Shown: positions 1 through 14,271, counted from the first letter of the stretch. The stretch is DNA of 64,000 bases from Paulownia fortunei (GCA_019321725.1 CM033108.1:374501-438500), one strand, 5' to 3'. The notes: generated by a model not told the origin, from the sequence alone. Numbers and translations: made by a program.

Positions 1-1374
1 TTATTTCGATTAAAATTATTTAAAATCGACTCAATTAACTATCAAACATATCTCACACAAATTTTGAATTCCATATAAATTCCTTTTACACCCCTGTTTA
101 AACTGCAGCCCAAAATTATGACTAATAGGTATATGTTCGTCTGAATTTCGGTTTAGGTTAAAATTTGCCAGAGTCGCAAAACCATTGAACGGACTTGGAT
201 CTCGGTTTCAAGCTGTCCGCATAATGGATTTTCAGTTGGAAATGTGATTCGGGTTTGATCTGATTGTTACAAGTAGGTAATTACTTTGAAAATTTAGATG
301 AATTTGATCCAATGGAAAGATCCACCATCCAAAACAAAAGAAGTAGATATAGAGAAGAACTATTTGATCCATTTGAAGATCCACACCCATCATTTCTAAT
401 CAAGTCTTTGTACGGATCCTAAAGAATTTCTAAAATCCAATTAAATAGCAATAATTATTACTATCAAATGTTTTCCCTAACTCTAGTTTTAAAAAAATTC
501 AGATCTCAAATCTAATATGGAACCCTCTACTCCTTATTTCCTAACTCCAAGACCAAAATGGGTCCTCAAATTACAGATTGCCAATTCCCAGCTAAGAGAG
601 TGGTGCTGGATTGTAGGATGATTAATAGTTGCAATTACGGTGGGTGTTGGACAGTTTGAGCATAGCTTTTTCATGTGGTATGCAGCGGGCAGGTGAGGTA
701 TTATCCGTCGTGGTCGGCACTTCGCGATTTTATCCTAAAAAGGGACCTCTTGGATAAAAATGGCCGACCCTGCTAATAAGCCGTGCTAAAAATCGATGTG
801 TGTGACCTTCCCCCAACTCTTATAATTTCGATTTATTAAAAAATTAAGCAAATCAGCTTGGTGACTCATGATATATAACAAAAACTCAGCACATCCTAAG
901 GAGATTAATGGGGAACAACAAAAACAGGAGAAAGAAGGAATTACCTGAACTAGAATCTAGGAAGATCAAAAACCACAATGATCAGTAGGCATGAGTGCAA
1001 CAAGATATGGAAAAACATATAACTTCTACTTAAAACACTTTCAGATTTAATCAGATTCAGTGATCTTCATACGGGTCATTTAGCATCGAGGAAACAGGAT
1101 TTACAAAAGTGAAATGAGATAAAATAAAAGGAAGATAACATGGAAGACAACATGAGTTGAAAGATCTGCCCAGAAAATGTAACTATCATGATTGTCACCT
1201 TCAAGTTCTCTTTTTCCAGCCTCTCTCTTGGGCATTGGAACTATGCCAAGTATTAGTCTTCTGTTAAAAAGTTACAGTGTACATTAAAGAATTCAAGGGC
1301 TGCTCTTATCCTTTAAGAAGCTACCTGTATTCACATGGGAATAGTACAACAGGTAATAACATTAGAGAGCAGTG
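1..1374. other. Flank downstream of the PP2C gene, no gene seen
   Basis: No convincing coding exon is seen on either strand. The part nearest the phosphatase (roughly 1150-1374) should be its 3' untranslated region, because the gene runs right to left and its stop codon is at 1375-1377. The rest is AT-rich spacer, with a short imperfect inverted repeat at 713-768 listed separately. Confidence 0.6.
713..768. repeat. Imperfect inverted repeat
   Basis: The left arm starts with GTCGGC at 713-718 and ends with ATTTTATCC. The right arm starts with GGATAAAAAT at 752 and ends with GCCGAC at 763-768. The left arm has about six extra bases and the loop is about 17 bases. It could be the core of a small transposon relic or a chance hairpin. 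Confidence 0.4.
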
Positions 1375-4300
1375 TCATGTTGCAACTGGTTCTGTTGGCG
1401 TGGTGCAAGGTGCAAGAGTATTGGGAGGCAGACTGATGCCACCTCCTTTCACGGATATGTTAGGACTCCGGACTGAACTAGCCCTGCTCACAAGATGCGA
1501 GTCAAGAAACACCACGACAACTGTGATGTCGTCGTGGAAATGACGGCGAACTCCACGGTCAATTTTCTTCAAGTCTGAGTACCTCATCTCCCTTTTCTTC
1601 GCTGCCTCTTGCAATGCCGCTTTCACTAATCTCCTAGCACTCCCCTGCACAATTGAGGCAAATAGCATATTCAATTTTTCAAGAATCTAAATCCTTGGTT
1701 TGGAGGTGAGAGAATCAGTATCAAGAAGCGGAGAATCCTTTATTTGTTGAAAGGGAAAAGTAACAAAAAAACACAGGAAATATTTACAAATTCTTCTCCT
1801 ATTGAACAAAATGCCACTTTTTGTTTCCCATAACAAAGATCTATGCATTCCTCATTCTTCATTTGTATTCTCATTTGAAATTCAAAATATGGTAAAAAAG
1901 CTAATAGACACTTCTTTTCTTTTGACTCTTGCCTTTTTTACACAATATTGATCAATAAGTAGAATTGCAGTAAAAAAATGCTGGTTCAAATTGTCTCGTC
2001 TCAAAACCATAAATCAATTTAATCATGCCAGCCTTGCTTTAACAGTGACTAACATGTACAAATACATTATCAAACTCCTTGAGATGATAACTATTGACAA
2101 AATGTGCAGAGAAGATTAGTATCAATATGAAGAGAAGTGAAAAGCTACAAGTAGCAGCTACAGTCAGTAAGCACTGCATGCTATTCACAGCAATGGTCAC
2201 ACCACAACCTTAGGGCCATCTTTCACACCATGCTATTATGGATGCTTGTAATAGCAACTAACCTTCACAAATTTATGGGAAAATAACAAATATGAACACA
2301 AATGGTAAGCCATACCAGGCTGCTGGCACTTCACAAATTGTAACACAAAATCTTGAGAACATTGCACACCAGTACAGTTCAAATTAGAAATCTGCTAATG
2401 TATTTTCAGTATTAAATATCTTACGCAGCGTGGATGATTTTGAACTAGATCAACTGCTTCTTGGTTGGTAAGGTGCTCCCAAAGGCCATCTGATGCGAAT
2501 ATGATGAACTGATCATGAGGCAGCAACTGGTGCACAGTGATTGATGGTTCTGAGCTCAAAATTGGTCTTTTGAAGGGTTGACGAAGTCGAAATTTCTGAT
2601 ATAGTGGCTCCCTGTTGTATTCAGCCTTTTTCAAATACACATCTCCAATTGATCTTGAAATCTGTAAACAACATACTCATATCAACTCGCAACGATGAAA
2701 CCCAAAGCACATAATTTCATATAGAGTGGATGAAAGGAAACCCAAAGGCTGTAAACCAGAATCTAAAACAATTAATTGTTTCACAAAATACAAGAGTCAA
2801 CTTTAAATCAAAGTTTATGAGACATGCATAAGAATACACTCATGGGGATATTTATTATTCCTTTGATCTCTATTGCTATTACAAGTAGTGGCCAAAAAGC
2901 TAATCATCCTTAAAGCGATACTTTTTAACAGCTACATCAAATTGAAGTTTAAAATATACATATTGCATGAACTCAGGCACTCGATGTCTTAATTTCAGAA
3001 GTTCTAGGTACCCACATTTGTTTGAGTCCAGGGCGTAGAACAACAAGTGTAGATGTTAATTATATTGTTGGAAATTTTGTAATAATCCGCTGTCCCATTC
3101 ACAGCTCCAAAAACATCAGATTAGAAACATAATTAGCAATATCCAGACAACTTTGACATGATATGGCAATAATTTTGTTCAATAGCCTATAAAGGCATCA
3201 ATAGCCCAAAAGTCGAACAGCAAACTCATGAAGCTCAAACCATCCAGAAGAAACAAATATAGGTTAACATATCAATAGTGGCAATCACAGTTCTAAGAAA
3301 TTATTCGTTATAGGGCTTCAAACAGTACATCAGCTTAAAAAGAGACACTAAGTAAAAGTTCTACCGGAAATGAAATGAAAGCAATTACTCTAATAGGGAT
3401 TTTTTTTCTTTTTCAATTCTTTTCCATAAAACTCAATGTGGTTGAATTCTTTCTCCAAGAAAACATGAGCACAATGGAATTTATACAAATTGGTTTTGAC
3501 TAAACATTTTCGATATACAACTAATTATGTAGAAATTATCAGTGGAAGATAGAAAAGTAAAAGCCTAATCTCCATGCTTCAGCCCATTGATGTTGAGAAT
3601 CAACCACTGCACCACAGCATCAACCCTCAGATATAGCAAGAAACAGTGTCAGACTGACAACATAACTTTTTTGGCTAAGGACCTTTTTTCACAATAAAAA
3701 TGTTGAAGTAGGCAAGTCTGATTTAGATTTTTTCCCAACCTATCTAAGCATTTGTAAGCATTGATCCCTAATGTCTTTATTAAACCCAAAGTAGCAACAT
3801 CACAATTAATGGTGCAGCTGGACAAAAATGAAACACTTGGAAAGCCTTCAGCAAAAATAATTCATCTCAATGGTTGCTGGAGAAATGACAAACCAACCTG
3901 TATAAGACCCTTCACGCGCCATACATTATGCTTTAGAACTACGATTTGCGAGTCATCAGGGTGCAGAGACTGCAACTCCTGTCTCACAGACTCAAAACTA
4001 GCGTTATGCTCTGCTGAGAGTTGAATAGCAAGTACTTCCCCTGTAGCCTTGACAAGCCTCCCTAAAACAGCACGGGAATCGCCAAGGTTGGCAACATAAA
4101 GCGTTCCATTGCAGATGATTCCAACAAGGCAGCAAGAGCCAACCGCTGCAATCAGTGGTTTCATGGGCCATTGTCTGCTGACAACTGAGAAAAAACCATC
4201 TTCAGTTGCTTGAAACGCCTTACGGATGACCTCCACTGACATAGATTGATGCTCTGCTGTGAACCCTGCATAATCGAGAAATAAGAAATCAACCAACGAC

Positions 4301-4944
4301 TTTTGACAACTTTAAGACATTACATAAACAACCAAGTTAAGTAGCATAGGTATCAGCTTCCGCAGTCATCTTTTGCACTATCACTTGGCCTCCATATTTC
4401 AAATGTAAATGCTACAAGGAACATTAACAAAATAAGAGCTCAAACTTAAAGAGTGATACAATATTTGCTTCCAAATGTAATCATTGGTATTCGGATATTA
4501 TATAACATAGATTAGTTTTGACATCACAATCTCTAAACCAATCTTTTTTTCCTGAGACAAATCAGACATTTAAACTAACTAAAGTTAATGGCAACTCTAG
4601 ATTCTAAGAACTTCATGGGACTTACTCTTTAGATGTTGGAAAAGGTGATCATTGATGAACCGAGAGGTCTCAGGACCTCCGTGTCCATCATAAATCCCCA
4701 CAAAGGTGCCATATGGTCCTGAATCACTTGTGCTCAGACAACCAGATTCAAGTTGGCTCTGATCCTCTAGTAAATTATTTGCTTGAACTACAGCCATTGA
4801 AAATTCTCCATTGAAATGTTGTCCGGAGTCCTTATACCATAGAAGCCCATCCTGACGACCACTGGCATCTGAACCCGTGTGAACGCATCGATCTGCCCTT
4901 GGCCGAAAACAGGCCCTCAAAAAGTTCATTAACCCTGATAACAT
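1375..4944 (-). CDS. Protein phosphatase 2C, clade D (PP2C.D) type
   Basis: Four coding exons on the minus strand, 4944-4626, 4265-3898, 2661-2425 and 1644-1375, join in phase to give 397 residues, the usual size for this clade. Metal-binding signatures of PPM/PP2C serine/threonine phosphatases are present: [10 protein letters not shown] (Asp86, Gly87), GDSRAVLG in exon 2, ASDGLWEH (Asp287) and HDDITV (Asp346/347). The N-terminus ([13 protein letters not shown]) and the region [13 protein letters not shown] are typical of the Arabidopsis At3g51370/At5g66080/At4g38520 group. In that family these enzymes dephosphorylate plasma-membrane H+-ATPase and are held off by SAUR proteins; that role is inferred here from family membership. 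All introns have GT-AG ends. A further non-coding exon lies upstream at about 5564-6050. The start at 4944 matches the conserved N-terminus of the family. No defect was seen. Confidence 0.95.
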
Positions 4945-4947
4945 CCC

Positions 4948-4983
4948 TCATCTCATCCAAACCACCCTCCAAATTATCCACAT
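4948..4983 (-). other. Short upstream ORF before the PP2C start
   Basis: An ATG at 4983 opens an 11-codon tryptophan-rich frame (MWIIWRVVWMR) that stops at 4950-4948. That is three bases before the phosphatase ATG at 4944 and in the same frame. It would be in the mRNA if the last 5' leader exon begins upstream of 4983, which is likely because candidate splice acceptors lie around 5045-5090. An effect on translation is an inference. Confidence 0.4.
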
Positions 4984-5563
4984 CTAATGAGCACTCGAGG
5001 TAACTTTGGCACAAATAAAACTCAGCGTATAATTGTATATCAATTCCTCCTCAACAAAGCAGAAACTATGCGCACTAGGAGTCTAGCAACAAAACCACAA
5101 ACCAACAAAATTAGAGTTTGAATAACAATAATCTTGCAAAATGAAAAGTAATAGACACTTATGCCAACTTTATATTCAATTCAGCAAAGAATTGTTATAA
5201 GACCAATAAGAAACAAGGACTTCCGATGTGAAACAGATCCCTGACCATGACCAGAAAACCCATCAGCTCAAACGCCGCAAAAAATCAAGAAAATTCAAAA
5301 CCAAGGAAAAGTGGGGTGGGGAGGCTTTGAAAACAAGAGTGGTCAAAATTCACTTTTCTTCGGAATACTGTTTGATCAGCAGTTCAACTTCCAGAAGGTC
5401 GAACTCCAGAAAACAGAAATGAAAATTACAAAACAAATAAACCAAAAAAAGAAGACCCATTTTCTTGAAATCCAACAACACCAGCTATTCAACACTACAA
5501 ATTTTTCCAAATAAAAGCAACACAGTGTGAAATGGGTGGTGTGAAATATGCTACAGACGTTAC

Positions 5564-6050
5564 CTTTAGAGTTGATTGAGAGGAAGAAAGATCTGAAAGT
5601 GAAAGAGGTTTAGATCTGTGGATCCATCAAATCAAAGGGAAATTTGAAAATAAAAATAAAAATGAAAACACAGAAACTTTTAAGTGGGTTTTTTTTTTAG
5701 TCCTCCTCTCTCTTTCTTTGTGGGCAATAACAAGAACAAGAAGATGACGATGAAGTACTGGAAGAAGAGTAAACAAGGGAAAAAGAAAAACGAAAAAACA
5801 CAATATGGGGAGAGGCAGAGAGAGAAAACAGAGTGAAAAGGAATTATCAACGAGAGAGAGTAGGGAGAGAGAGTGGTATTACTATTACTATTATGGTGTG
5901 TTTGATTGGGGAAACTGAAACTCTGGTATCTCTCAGCAGACAAACCCCATTAAAAACCAACAACGGAGAGCTTCAAGCCAGCAAAGCAGAGGACCAGTTT
6001 TGGGCTCCACACTCACTTCCAGATAGAGAAAATCTAGAGAGAGAAACTAA
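5564..6050 (-). other. Putative 5' leader exon and core promoter of PP2C
   Basis: On the minus strand a consensus donor (AAAG then GTAAC) sits at 5563-5562, so the bases to its right are probably a non-coding first exon. The region is rich in CT/GA runs (5810-5880, 6030-6045), as in many plant 5' leaders. The right boundary is an estimate; no clear TATA box was found. Confidence 0.5.
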
Positions 6051-6121
6051 AAAGAATACCATGTACAAAATGGAAAGATAGGGGGAGGAAAAAAAACATA
6101 AAAACAAAAACAATACTTATG

Positions 6122-6161
6122 TATATGTATGTATGTATCTTTCCATACATACATACATATA
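6122..6161. repeat. Perfect hairpin made of TATG/CATA tetranucleotides
   Basis: A run of GTAT units (6122-6138) is followed by a six-base loop, CTTTCC (6139-6144), and then its exact reverse complement (6145-6161), giving 17-bp arms. It passes into a (TA)n run to about 6175. It lies just upstream of the putative PP2C leader. Confidence 0.8.
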
Positions 6162-6283
6162 TATATATATATATTAACATTATATAAATGGAAACAGACA
6201 CAACGAAGTGTCAATGAAGTTGAATAAAGATAGAGTGGTTTGCATTTGCATGGATTTTTCATGCTATGATCCTTTAACTCGTG

Positions 6284-6291
6284 ACACGTGG
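6284..6291. promoter_or_regulatory. ABRE/G-box upstream of PP2C
   Basis: The sequence ACACGTGG contains a CACGTG core at 6285-6290. It matches the abscisic-acid response element bound by bZIP factors and lies about 230 bases upstream of the probable PP2C leader. A second CACGTGGC is at 7265-7272. Binding is inferred from the motif only. Confidence 0.4.
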
Positions 6292-8268
6292 AAACGTAGT
6301 TGATTGAAAATTTTACTCATGATTGAAATAATGTTAATTTAGACTCAGTTTAGACCCTTTTTTGTTACTCTTTGATCAACTTTTATTTATCAATTTATTA
6401 GCAAATGCATGTAATTTATAAACATGAACATTTGTTGATCATATCCTACTAGTTATGCGCGACACTTAATTCAATTATATGATTATTTTTTAACACTAAT
6501 AAGACAATAATACGGTAACAATTTAAAAACACGTTCAATTTATTTACATAAATATAATTTCTAGTACTTTCTTTTTTTCTCAGGAGGATTATTATGAAAA
6601 AATTTAAATCATTTAGCATTTGATAATATTTAATATTATTAATGCAAATGAAAAGTGAAACTTGATATTGATGTATTTAGACGTTTTAAATGCCATTAAA
6701 ATTATAACAAAGCAAATATGAATCTAATAAGAATATGAGATAGCTTAAAATTAGCCCAAATCCATCTCATCAGTCATAAGTATTGTTCGTGAGTACTAAC
6801 AAATACAGCACTTTTTTTTTTCTTATTTTTTCCTTTTAAGTGAATGTAATATATTATTTTGGTTATGGGACGGCAATATAACCATTTCAAATTCGAATCT
6901 ACATCGGATTTGTCCGGTTTATGTCGAATTTTTATTTTTACAGATAGGGTTTGAGGACGACTCTTGAAATTTATTTTTATATCCATCTTTTTTATTTTTT
7001 TTATTTTTTAAAATTATTATATATGTTTATAAGAATTTTTTTTAGAATATATATTTTTTAAAAAATTTAATATGTTATTTAAAAATTAATATTTTTAATA
7101 TTTTTAAAATAATAAAATAAATTTAGCAGGAATAATTGGCCAGCTTAATCCAATTCAATTCTTAAAAATTATTAAGAGATCAAATCTCATGTGCAGTCGA
7201 ACCCGGACTTGCAATTCCTAGTTTTGGTGACAGGAGTTGTGCAAATGACACACTTCATGTTGCACGTGGCAGTATAGCAGCCCAGTTTCACAGAATATCG
7301 GTGATATTGAGGTGAAGTTACAGCAGCATTTTAATCTTAATTGTTAAGGCATTGGGGTAATGTAAGAATTTAAATTGGGTTGACGTAGCATATTTAAGAA
7401 AAGTAAACGTTGCTAGTCTCTCACCAAAAACAAACAAAAAAAGTAAACGTTCTTAGCCATTTAAAAATAATATTACTAATTACTGTATATCATGTGGGTA
7501 TTACTATTGCACCTTTGTGCATTTAAAGTGTTAGTTACATGTATAATCCTAGTTGATAAAAAAATGTTTGGTTCTAGATTTTAATGAAGAAAAAGTAAAA
7601 AAAATTGTTGGACAAAATAAGTGTATATTTTTTATGAGGTATAATTTGATATTTGTATAAATAGATATCGGCTCTCAATAATACCCAATTTAAAATAAAA
7701 TAAATTATAAAAATTATTCTTAAAATTTAACTTAATTACAATTTTTTTTTTGAATTATAAATACTTCTCTAATGTTTGTTTTTTATTTTACAAATACATC
7801 CATATGTCAGTGTAATTTGTAAAATAAAAATAAATATCAAATAGGTATTTATAATTTATAAACTTATATAATTCTTTTTGTAAATAGTTCAAATCTCAAT
7901 AATAGTTTTTATAATTTACTCCTTAAAATATTTATTTTTATAATAATCATATGTAAAGAAATTAATTAAAGCTATCTATTCTTTGTAACGATCTCGAAAC
8001 TCTATTTTGTTAGTGCACGCTACAATCGGTGAACCTACTCTCGTTGGCATTGCAAGTCCTCAAATTAATCATTAGATTTTCATACATCATCAATTTTGAA
8101 TATTTTTATCATAAAAATAAGTTACATAAATCTATAAATAATAAATTTCTTTCATAATTAAATTTATACATACATTACTTTCACATTTTTTCTTCAAAAT
8201 CAAATGAGAAAATATTTCAATTTATCATTTTTTGTCTATAAAATCTTAGTTCCAAACATAAAAGTCAT

Positions 8269-8290
8269 CACACACACACACACACACACA
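8269..8290. repeat. (CA)11 microsatellite
   Basis: Eleven uninterrupted CA units lie in the intergenic desert. Confidence 0.95.
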
Positions 8291-9393
8291 GAGTTATTGT
8301 AATTGGCATTAGAAAAGGAATATAGTGTAGAGGGGGTGGATTTTTTAATGGAAGAAAAGAACTCCAAAAAAGTGGTAAAATAAACCATGGCCTAAACATC
8401 AATGGTACTCCCAACAGCTCATTCTGAGCTTTTTGTGTTCGGACATTTTTGAACTCAGCCGACCTTTAATTGCCTTTGGAGCTTCCATTAATGCTTTCTT
8501 TCTGAACTTGCTCCATCTCCCACTTTGCCCTTTTGGACTTTGCTTTTTGCCAAAATAAAAAAAACAAGTTAAAATTTGAGTGAGTAGTTATTATGTCTTA
8601 TAGTTACCCCTCTTGGTAATTACTTTTGCAATTAGGCATTTAAATCCCCTTTTTTGATAACTCAAAAAATAAAAACATATCATAAATATTTATTTATTTT
8701 ATTTTTTTGTAAGTCATATAAAACATACACTAGTACATGCTGCCAAAAAATAATTGACCAGACGTACGTTGAAACAAGAAGGCATTTTAGAGCTTAGACG
8801 AGAAAAAATATTTAATATTAAATAGCTCTGACACATTATTTTACGTGTAGACGTGTATGTTTAATAAGATATTAAATGATCATTTTATTTAAATAACTCT
8901 AACAAATAGTAGTAAGGAAACAGATGTAGAAATAAATGAAGCATAATAAATTGACCACGGAAATATATCGGGACTTTACTTTTCGTGCCCTACTTTTGCT
9001 CCCAAAATTTCAATAGTCTTTATTAATTTTAAGCGCGTTCCATTAAATTAGATAATCTGTTACCTAAAGTTTAAACAACTTAATGCACGTAACTGAGTAT
9101 ATGGAGTAAATATTTTATATCAATTTACAAAATAATAATAATAATAGTAGTAGTCATAAAATATTATTTATTACTTTATTCCTTAATAGTAATAATAATA
9201 GTAATCAATAAGATTATTGAAATAAACCTTTGTCAAAAATAGAAGAACAACCAATACTTCTCCAAATCAAGACAAAACAAACCTAATATAAACACTTAGA
9301 ATATAATTTATTATTTAAAAAATAGAGTTAACGATACACTAAGTATCAATTAATAAATTTAAGCGACTTTTCATTTTCCAAATTTGAGTTATA

Positions 9394-9442
9394 CTCTCTC
9401 TCTCTCTCTCCTCTTATATATATATATATATATGTATATATA
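9394..9442. repeat. Compound (CT)n-(TA)n microsatellite
   Basis: A CT run is followed after a few bases by a TA run that is broken once by TG. Confidence 0.9.
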
Positions 9443-12400
9443 ATGCTTGTTCTCTGTATCAGGGCGATGCTTAGTCCATTTCAAAGGTCTACTCTCAATT
9501 ATTATCAATTATGTATGTGCACCATTATTTATATAAATATATAATGGGAAGAATTTAATAATTCGAGAAAATTCATGTGATGAAATTGGTTGACCGCCTC
9601 AATCCATCGTTTTATTTTTTAAGCTCGTGGCTTACATAAATATTACTTTTGATTTAATTAGGAGGTTATAAATAATATTAAGAGATGTTATAGAATTTTA
9701 TCATATGTTTACATGTATGTATATATGAGTGTGATTAAATGTATGATAAAATATACACTTAATACATACTACGTAATATAATATTTACAAAATTGTGATA
9801 AAACACGGATTGATTCTTAAATTTACCAAAATTCTTATTTTTCTACTCTTATATAAAAGTAGAGTCCAAGTCTGAAAAGATAAATACATATATAAGTTTA
9901 GAAATAGTAACATGTCAATATTTATCACTTTTTATTTTGTTTGTGATCAGTAAATAATTTATTTTAACAAAACGATTGAAATAATTATCAGTTTTAGGAC
10001 AAGACCAAAATCGAACATAATAAAAAATTTACATAAAAGTTATATAAATCAATCACTTAAAAAAAGTTGATTCTCTACTACTGAAAAATAAAATGCTATT
10101 AAAATTTGAAATGCAATAGAAAAAGATGATATGGAGTAATTATTTTTTATGGTAATCCGTCAGCATCGAATTTATTCAATCCCACTGTATTTAAAAGGAC
10201 ACTGATCTGAATTCTGATCTATTGTAGGGACACCTCAAATAATTGCCGTAAACGAGGAAAGGACACTGTCATTTTACCTTCTTTTTTTTTTTACCCCCAC
10301 ACATTCATCACATTTTAAATTTGTGAAATATTCTTGTCACGTATCCTAAAAATAACATAATAACTGTGAAAAATCATGCAAGAAGAAGAATTCATGGAAG
10401 AGAGCAGTGAAGACTGTATTGGTCTTTGGTCGGGACTCAGGCTCAATGAATTTGGTATTTTGTACTATATATAAAGGATGAAAATGTACTGTCGGTTTCT
10501 ACATGTCCCATTTGCCTTCTACCCCATCTACTTTGTCATCTCAACGTGGAACAAATTTTCACCTTCATTTTTTTTCTTTCATGAGGAAAATTACAATAGC
10601 AACAATTATAGATGTACAAAAAATGGAAAAGAAAAAAATTATCATGTTATAAAATAAAACTTAATTATACATCAGTAAATCAAATAACATTTAGTATGAA
10701 AATAGCATTTTACGGGACATAAAAATTTAACTAAATTTACAACTCGACATTGGATGTTGATAACAGTTTTGTAGGTATATGCATATTTCAACGAGCATCT
10801 CATTTAGTAAAATTTATGTGTACCGAATGCAATACATATTGACAACCTAGTAACCTAGTAAACTACAAAGGCAATAAGGTGCTATATACATAATTATTAC
10901 ATGCAAAATAAATCAATTAAATCATCATTCAATTTTCTCTCAACCATATTTCTTCTCATTAGCTGGGAATGAAGTGATAATATTTTGTTTATAAACATTG
11001 GTATCTAACAATGGGTATGTTATAATAAATCTATCCATTGAGTTAAAATTTTGTGGACACATAATAATTGTGGGGGATAAAACGTGGATGAAAGCAAAAG
11101 AAGATATAAACATTTACCTAACAAGTGTATTTCAGCAAGTCCACTATAAATGGACAGCAGTGCCCATCCCTCTGATTGGACTGCTACCTGTTCGGCTCAC
11201 ATAGCTAATTAGCTCTGGCCCTTCAATTTTTCTCCCTTTTTTTTTTTTTTGGCCTTTAGATGATTAAAAGGCAATTTGAGGATGTAATGATTTGTAAGCG
11301 CACATCAATGCATCCTCGTCCTTTGGATTGGAACTCAATTTATTTTTTTAATTAATCTATTTGTAAGACTTTAGAGAATGCCCCTATCGTCCTATATTAT
11401 AATTATTATATAACTTAATATAAAGTTTTAGATGATAATTGAAAATATATATATTTTTTTGTATTTTTATGCTATTATCGCCAAAATTTATAGTTAATAA
11501 TTAGTAATATTATATCATTAATTTAATATAGTCCTATTTTAAGATATGTTTTTTAAAAATACGAATTGTAAGTTTGAGAGACAGAGGTAAATAATTTATC
11601 AATATTAATTAGCTGTATATATACATTTGATAGAAAATTGATAATTTTCTAACATTAAAATTTTCAAAGTTCATCCTATAATCCGAAACAATCTCATTCC
11701 TGTCAAGAATAAGCTAAATAGGGGATTGCGCTTGAAAATATTTAAAAAAACATTTTCATAAGCTGGTGTCAGAAAATGAGACAAACCATCAATGTATTTT
11801 TTTATTTTTTTTTAATTTTCCATCACTAAAACGTGAAAATAATTTTATAGACGAGACCAATTCCTCCCCTCATATGGATTACGTGCATTCCTATCTTTCA
11901 AGAGGTAAAATATTCAATTTGTCCTTCCAAGACATAACAATCAAATCAAATTTAGTGGCCTAGATATATCTTCATCATAATTCCTAAAGTTGTAATTTGG
12001 AATTTAATAATAAATTAAACAAAACATCCAGAAAGGCTTTTCCATTTTTGGGACATCCCATCTAGAAAACAGAATAAATAAATAAAAATAAAAACTACAC
12101 CCCACCAAAAAAGTTCATTTTCTTTTGTCTTTAAAGTATAAACAGGTAATATTTTATTATTTCTTGTTTCAACCTAAGAGAACAAACACACACACTCTAT
12201 TTTTTTTGAATATATCACTCAGTATTTTCATTTGGAGACATCCTAAAATAATATTTTTGTTTCAATATTATTCTCTTACTTGATGTAATGATATTATGTT
12301 ATGAACTTTTATCTATTATTTTTAATAGTAAAAATTTAAAAAAAAAGCATATATTTTTCAATTATTATCTAAACTCTGTCAGGTCAAGCTGGCCAATAGA

Positions 12401-13379
12401 AATTGGAGGAAGGGAGTACTGTTTATTGCTAATGTCTGATAAAGTTCAATTATTTTTCCCTTTTACATTGAGTAAAAGGAAAGCACTTGATAACAAAGTT
12501 TCACCATAGTTACTTGCCAAGTCAAATACAGTGTAAGATATGTTATAATTAATAATATATATTGAATGTGTATCTCATTATATATTTTACACATATTTAT
12601 ATATATATATATAAATATATAACAAGATGTACACATAATATATATTATGTGATGTAATATTTATAGCATACATCTTTTACAAAGGAACGGGCACATCAGG
12701 CAATTAATTCGAGGAGAAAAAGCTCAACTATGGGGCCTAGATAATTTTTGGAATTAGGCAATGAAAATGATTATTTGACAAAAACAAAACGCACGACCGA
12801 TCATGTTTGAGGTTGCCTTATCTTAACCACCAGCTATAGAAATCGACTCACAAGGATAATGTTCTTCTACCTGAATCTATGACAACTCTTGTCTTCAATC
12901 AAAAACAATGCATTTAGTCTCACTTTTTCTATGCTGCATTCAATACGTGGAGCCCCAACTTTAACACATTTAAAAATATAGTGTCGTTTTGGTTAATTAA
13001 AGAGTTGGACAATATATTTGCAAAAAACGTTTGGTAAAATATTTGAAAAGCTAAAAAATACGATTGAAATGTTAAAACTATATGGATTTAACAATTGTAA
13101 CTTACTTACGTTAATTATTATTTTTTTTTTCGCAAAATATTTTAAAAGAGTTGATTTTGATCCCACATAAAATCCAACTCAACAACTAATAACAAAATAA
13201 TTATTCTAAACTTGAAATTTCAAATGTTTTAGCTAGGCTCAACTTTAATGATTCTCACGATGAAGCCATTAAATGAGATTTAGTGTTTTGTTATGACTAG
13301 TGTTTTTAGGATTAGATTGGCTAGTTCTAACGAGAATTAGTGGTGGGTGTGATCCGAATAATTATATAAAAAAATAAAG

Positions 13380-13710
13380 ATGAGGTTGAATCGGTAAAAA
13401 TCGATCGAACCTGTTAAAAAAATAGATCGAAAATCGGTCAAATTCGATTTTGTTAAATTTTTTGTATTTTTTTAATTAAATTTTAAATTCGACATTTGAT
13501 TATATGTATGTCGTTATTTAAATTTTAAATTTTATTAAATTAGTTTTTTTAGTTAATTATTTATTTATTTTTATCTTTATAATTAAATACTTAACAATAA
13601 ATCTATTATATTATTATTTTACATAATATAATAAAAAAATATAATTAATTTTTATTAAATCGATTGAATCATTGTCTGACAGGTAATTAAACTGGTTTAA
13701 TAATGAATCT
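13380..13710 (+). repeat. Dispersed repeat family B, copy 1
   Basis: This AT-rich element begins with units such as GATCGAAAATCGGTCAAATT and ends with AAATCGATTGAATCATTG. A second copy lies in reverse orientation at 57205-57600; the two share the stretch around TTATATTATTATTTTA and the run into AAATATAATTAATTTT. The outer ends carry related 'ATCGGT...ACCGAT' words, so it looks like a non-autonomous DNA transposon (MITE), but no target duplication was established. Confidence 0.6.
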
Positions 13711-14219
13711 AATTATGAAAACACTGATTGTATTTAAAAGATTTTAGTTATATTTGGAATATATGAAGTTCTGAATATTTTTAGAAATCCGAATTTTATT
13801 ACATCCAGTATAGAACACGGTATTTGAAGTTAGGAATTAACCGCGTATTAATTGAGAAGACCGAGAAGGACTAAAGTTGGTTAAGGCCTTCCCAAGGACG
13901 ACTTGGATGCATTCATGTATAATTAGGAGAAAACTAAGAATATATATGTGGTTCCTATGTGTTGCTCAAGTCTAAAAAGTTGGGATCATTGTCCTCAATC
14001 TATTACATCATTTTGACCGCTAATAATGCAATAAAACTGACCTTTCCGGTCAAATTCCGGCTGTTCCGCACAACTCAATTGATAACTGCCATTTACCAAG
14101 AAAGAAAATAAGCTAAATAAAAACCTTACTTATATATTCATATCACCAGAAATGGGAATAAAAAAATATTATAATTGTGTTATACATTGAATATATATAT
14201 TTTTATATATTTAACACAT

Positions 14220-14232
14220 GCTCTCTCTCTCT

Positions 14233-14271
<39 letters not shown>
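14220..14271. repeat. Compound (CT)n-(CA)n-(TA)n microsatellite
   Basis: Three dinucleotide runs follow each other directly. Confidence 0.95.

Noticed and set aside
4832..5014. Longer 60-codon upstream frame overlapping the PP2C start
   Set aside because: It has no ATG at its start (it begins with TTG); only the shorter ATG-started uORF at 4983 was kept.
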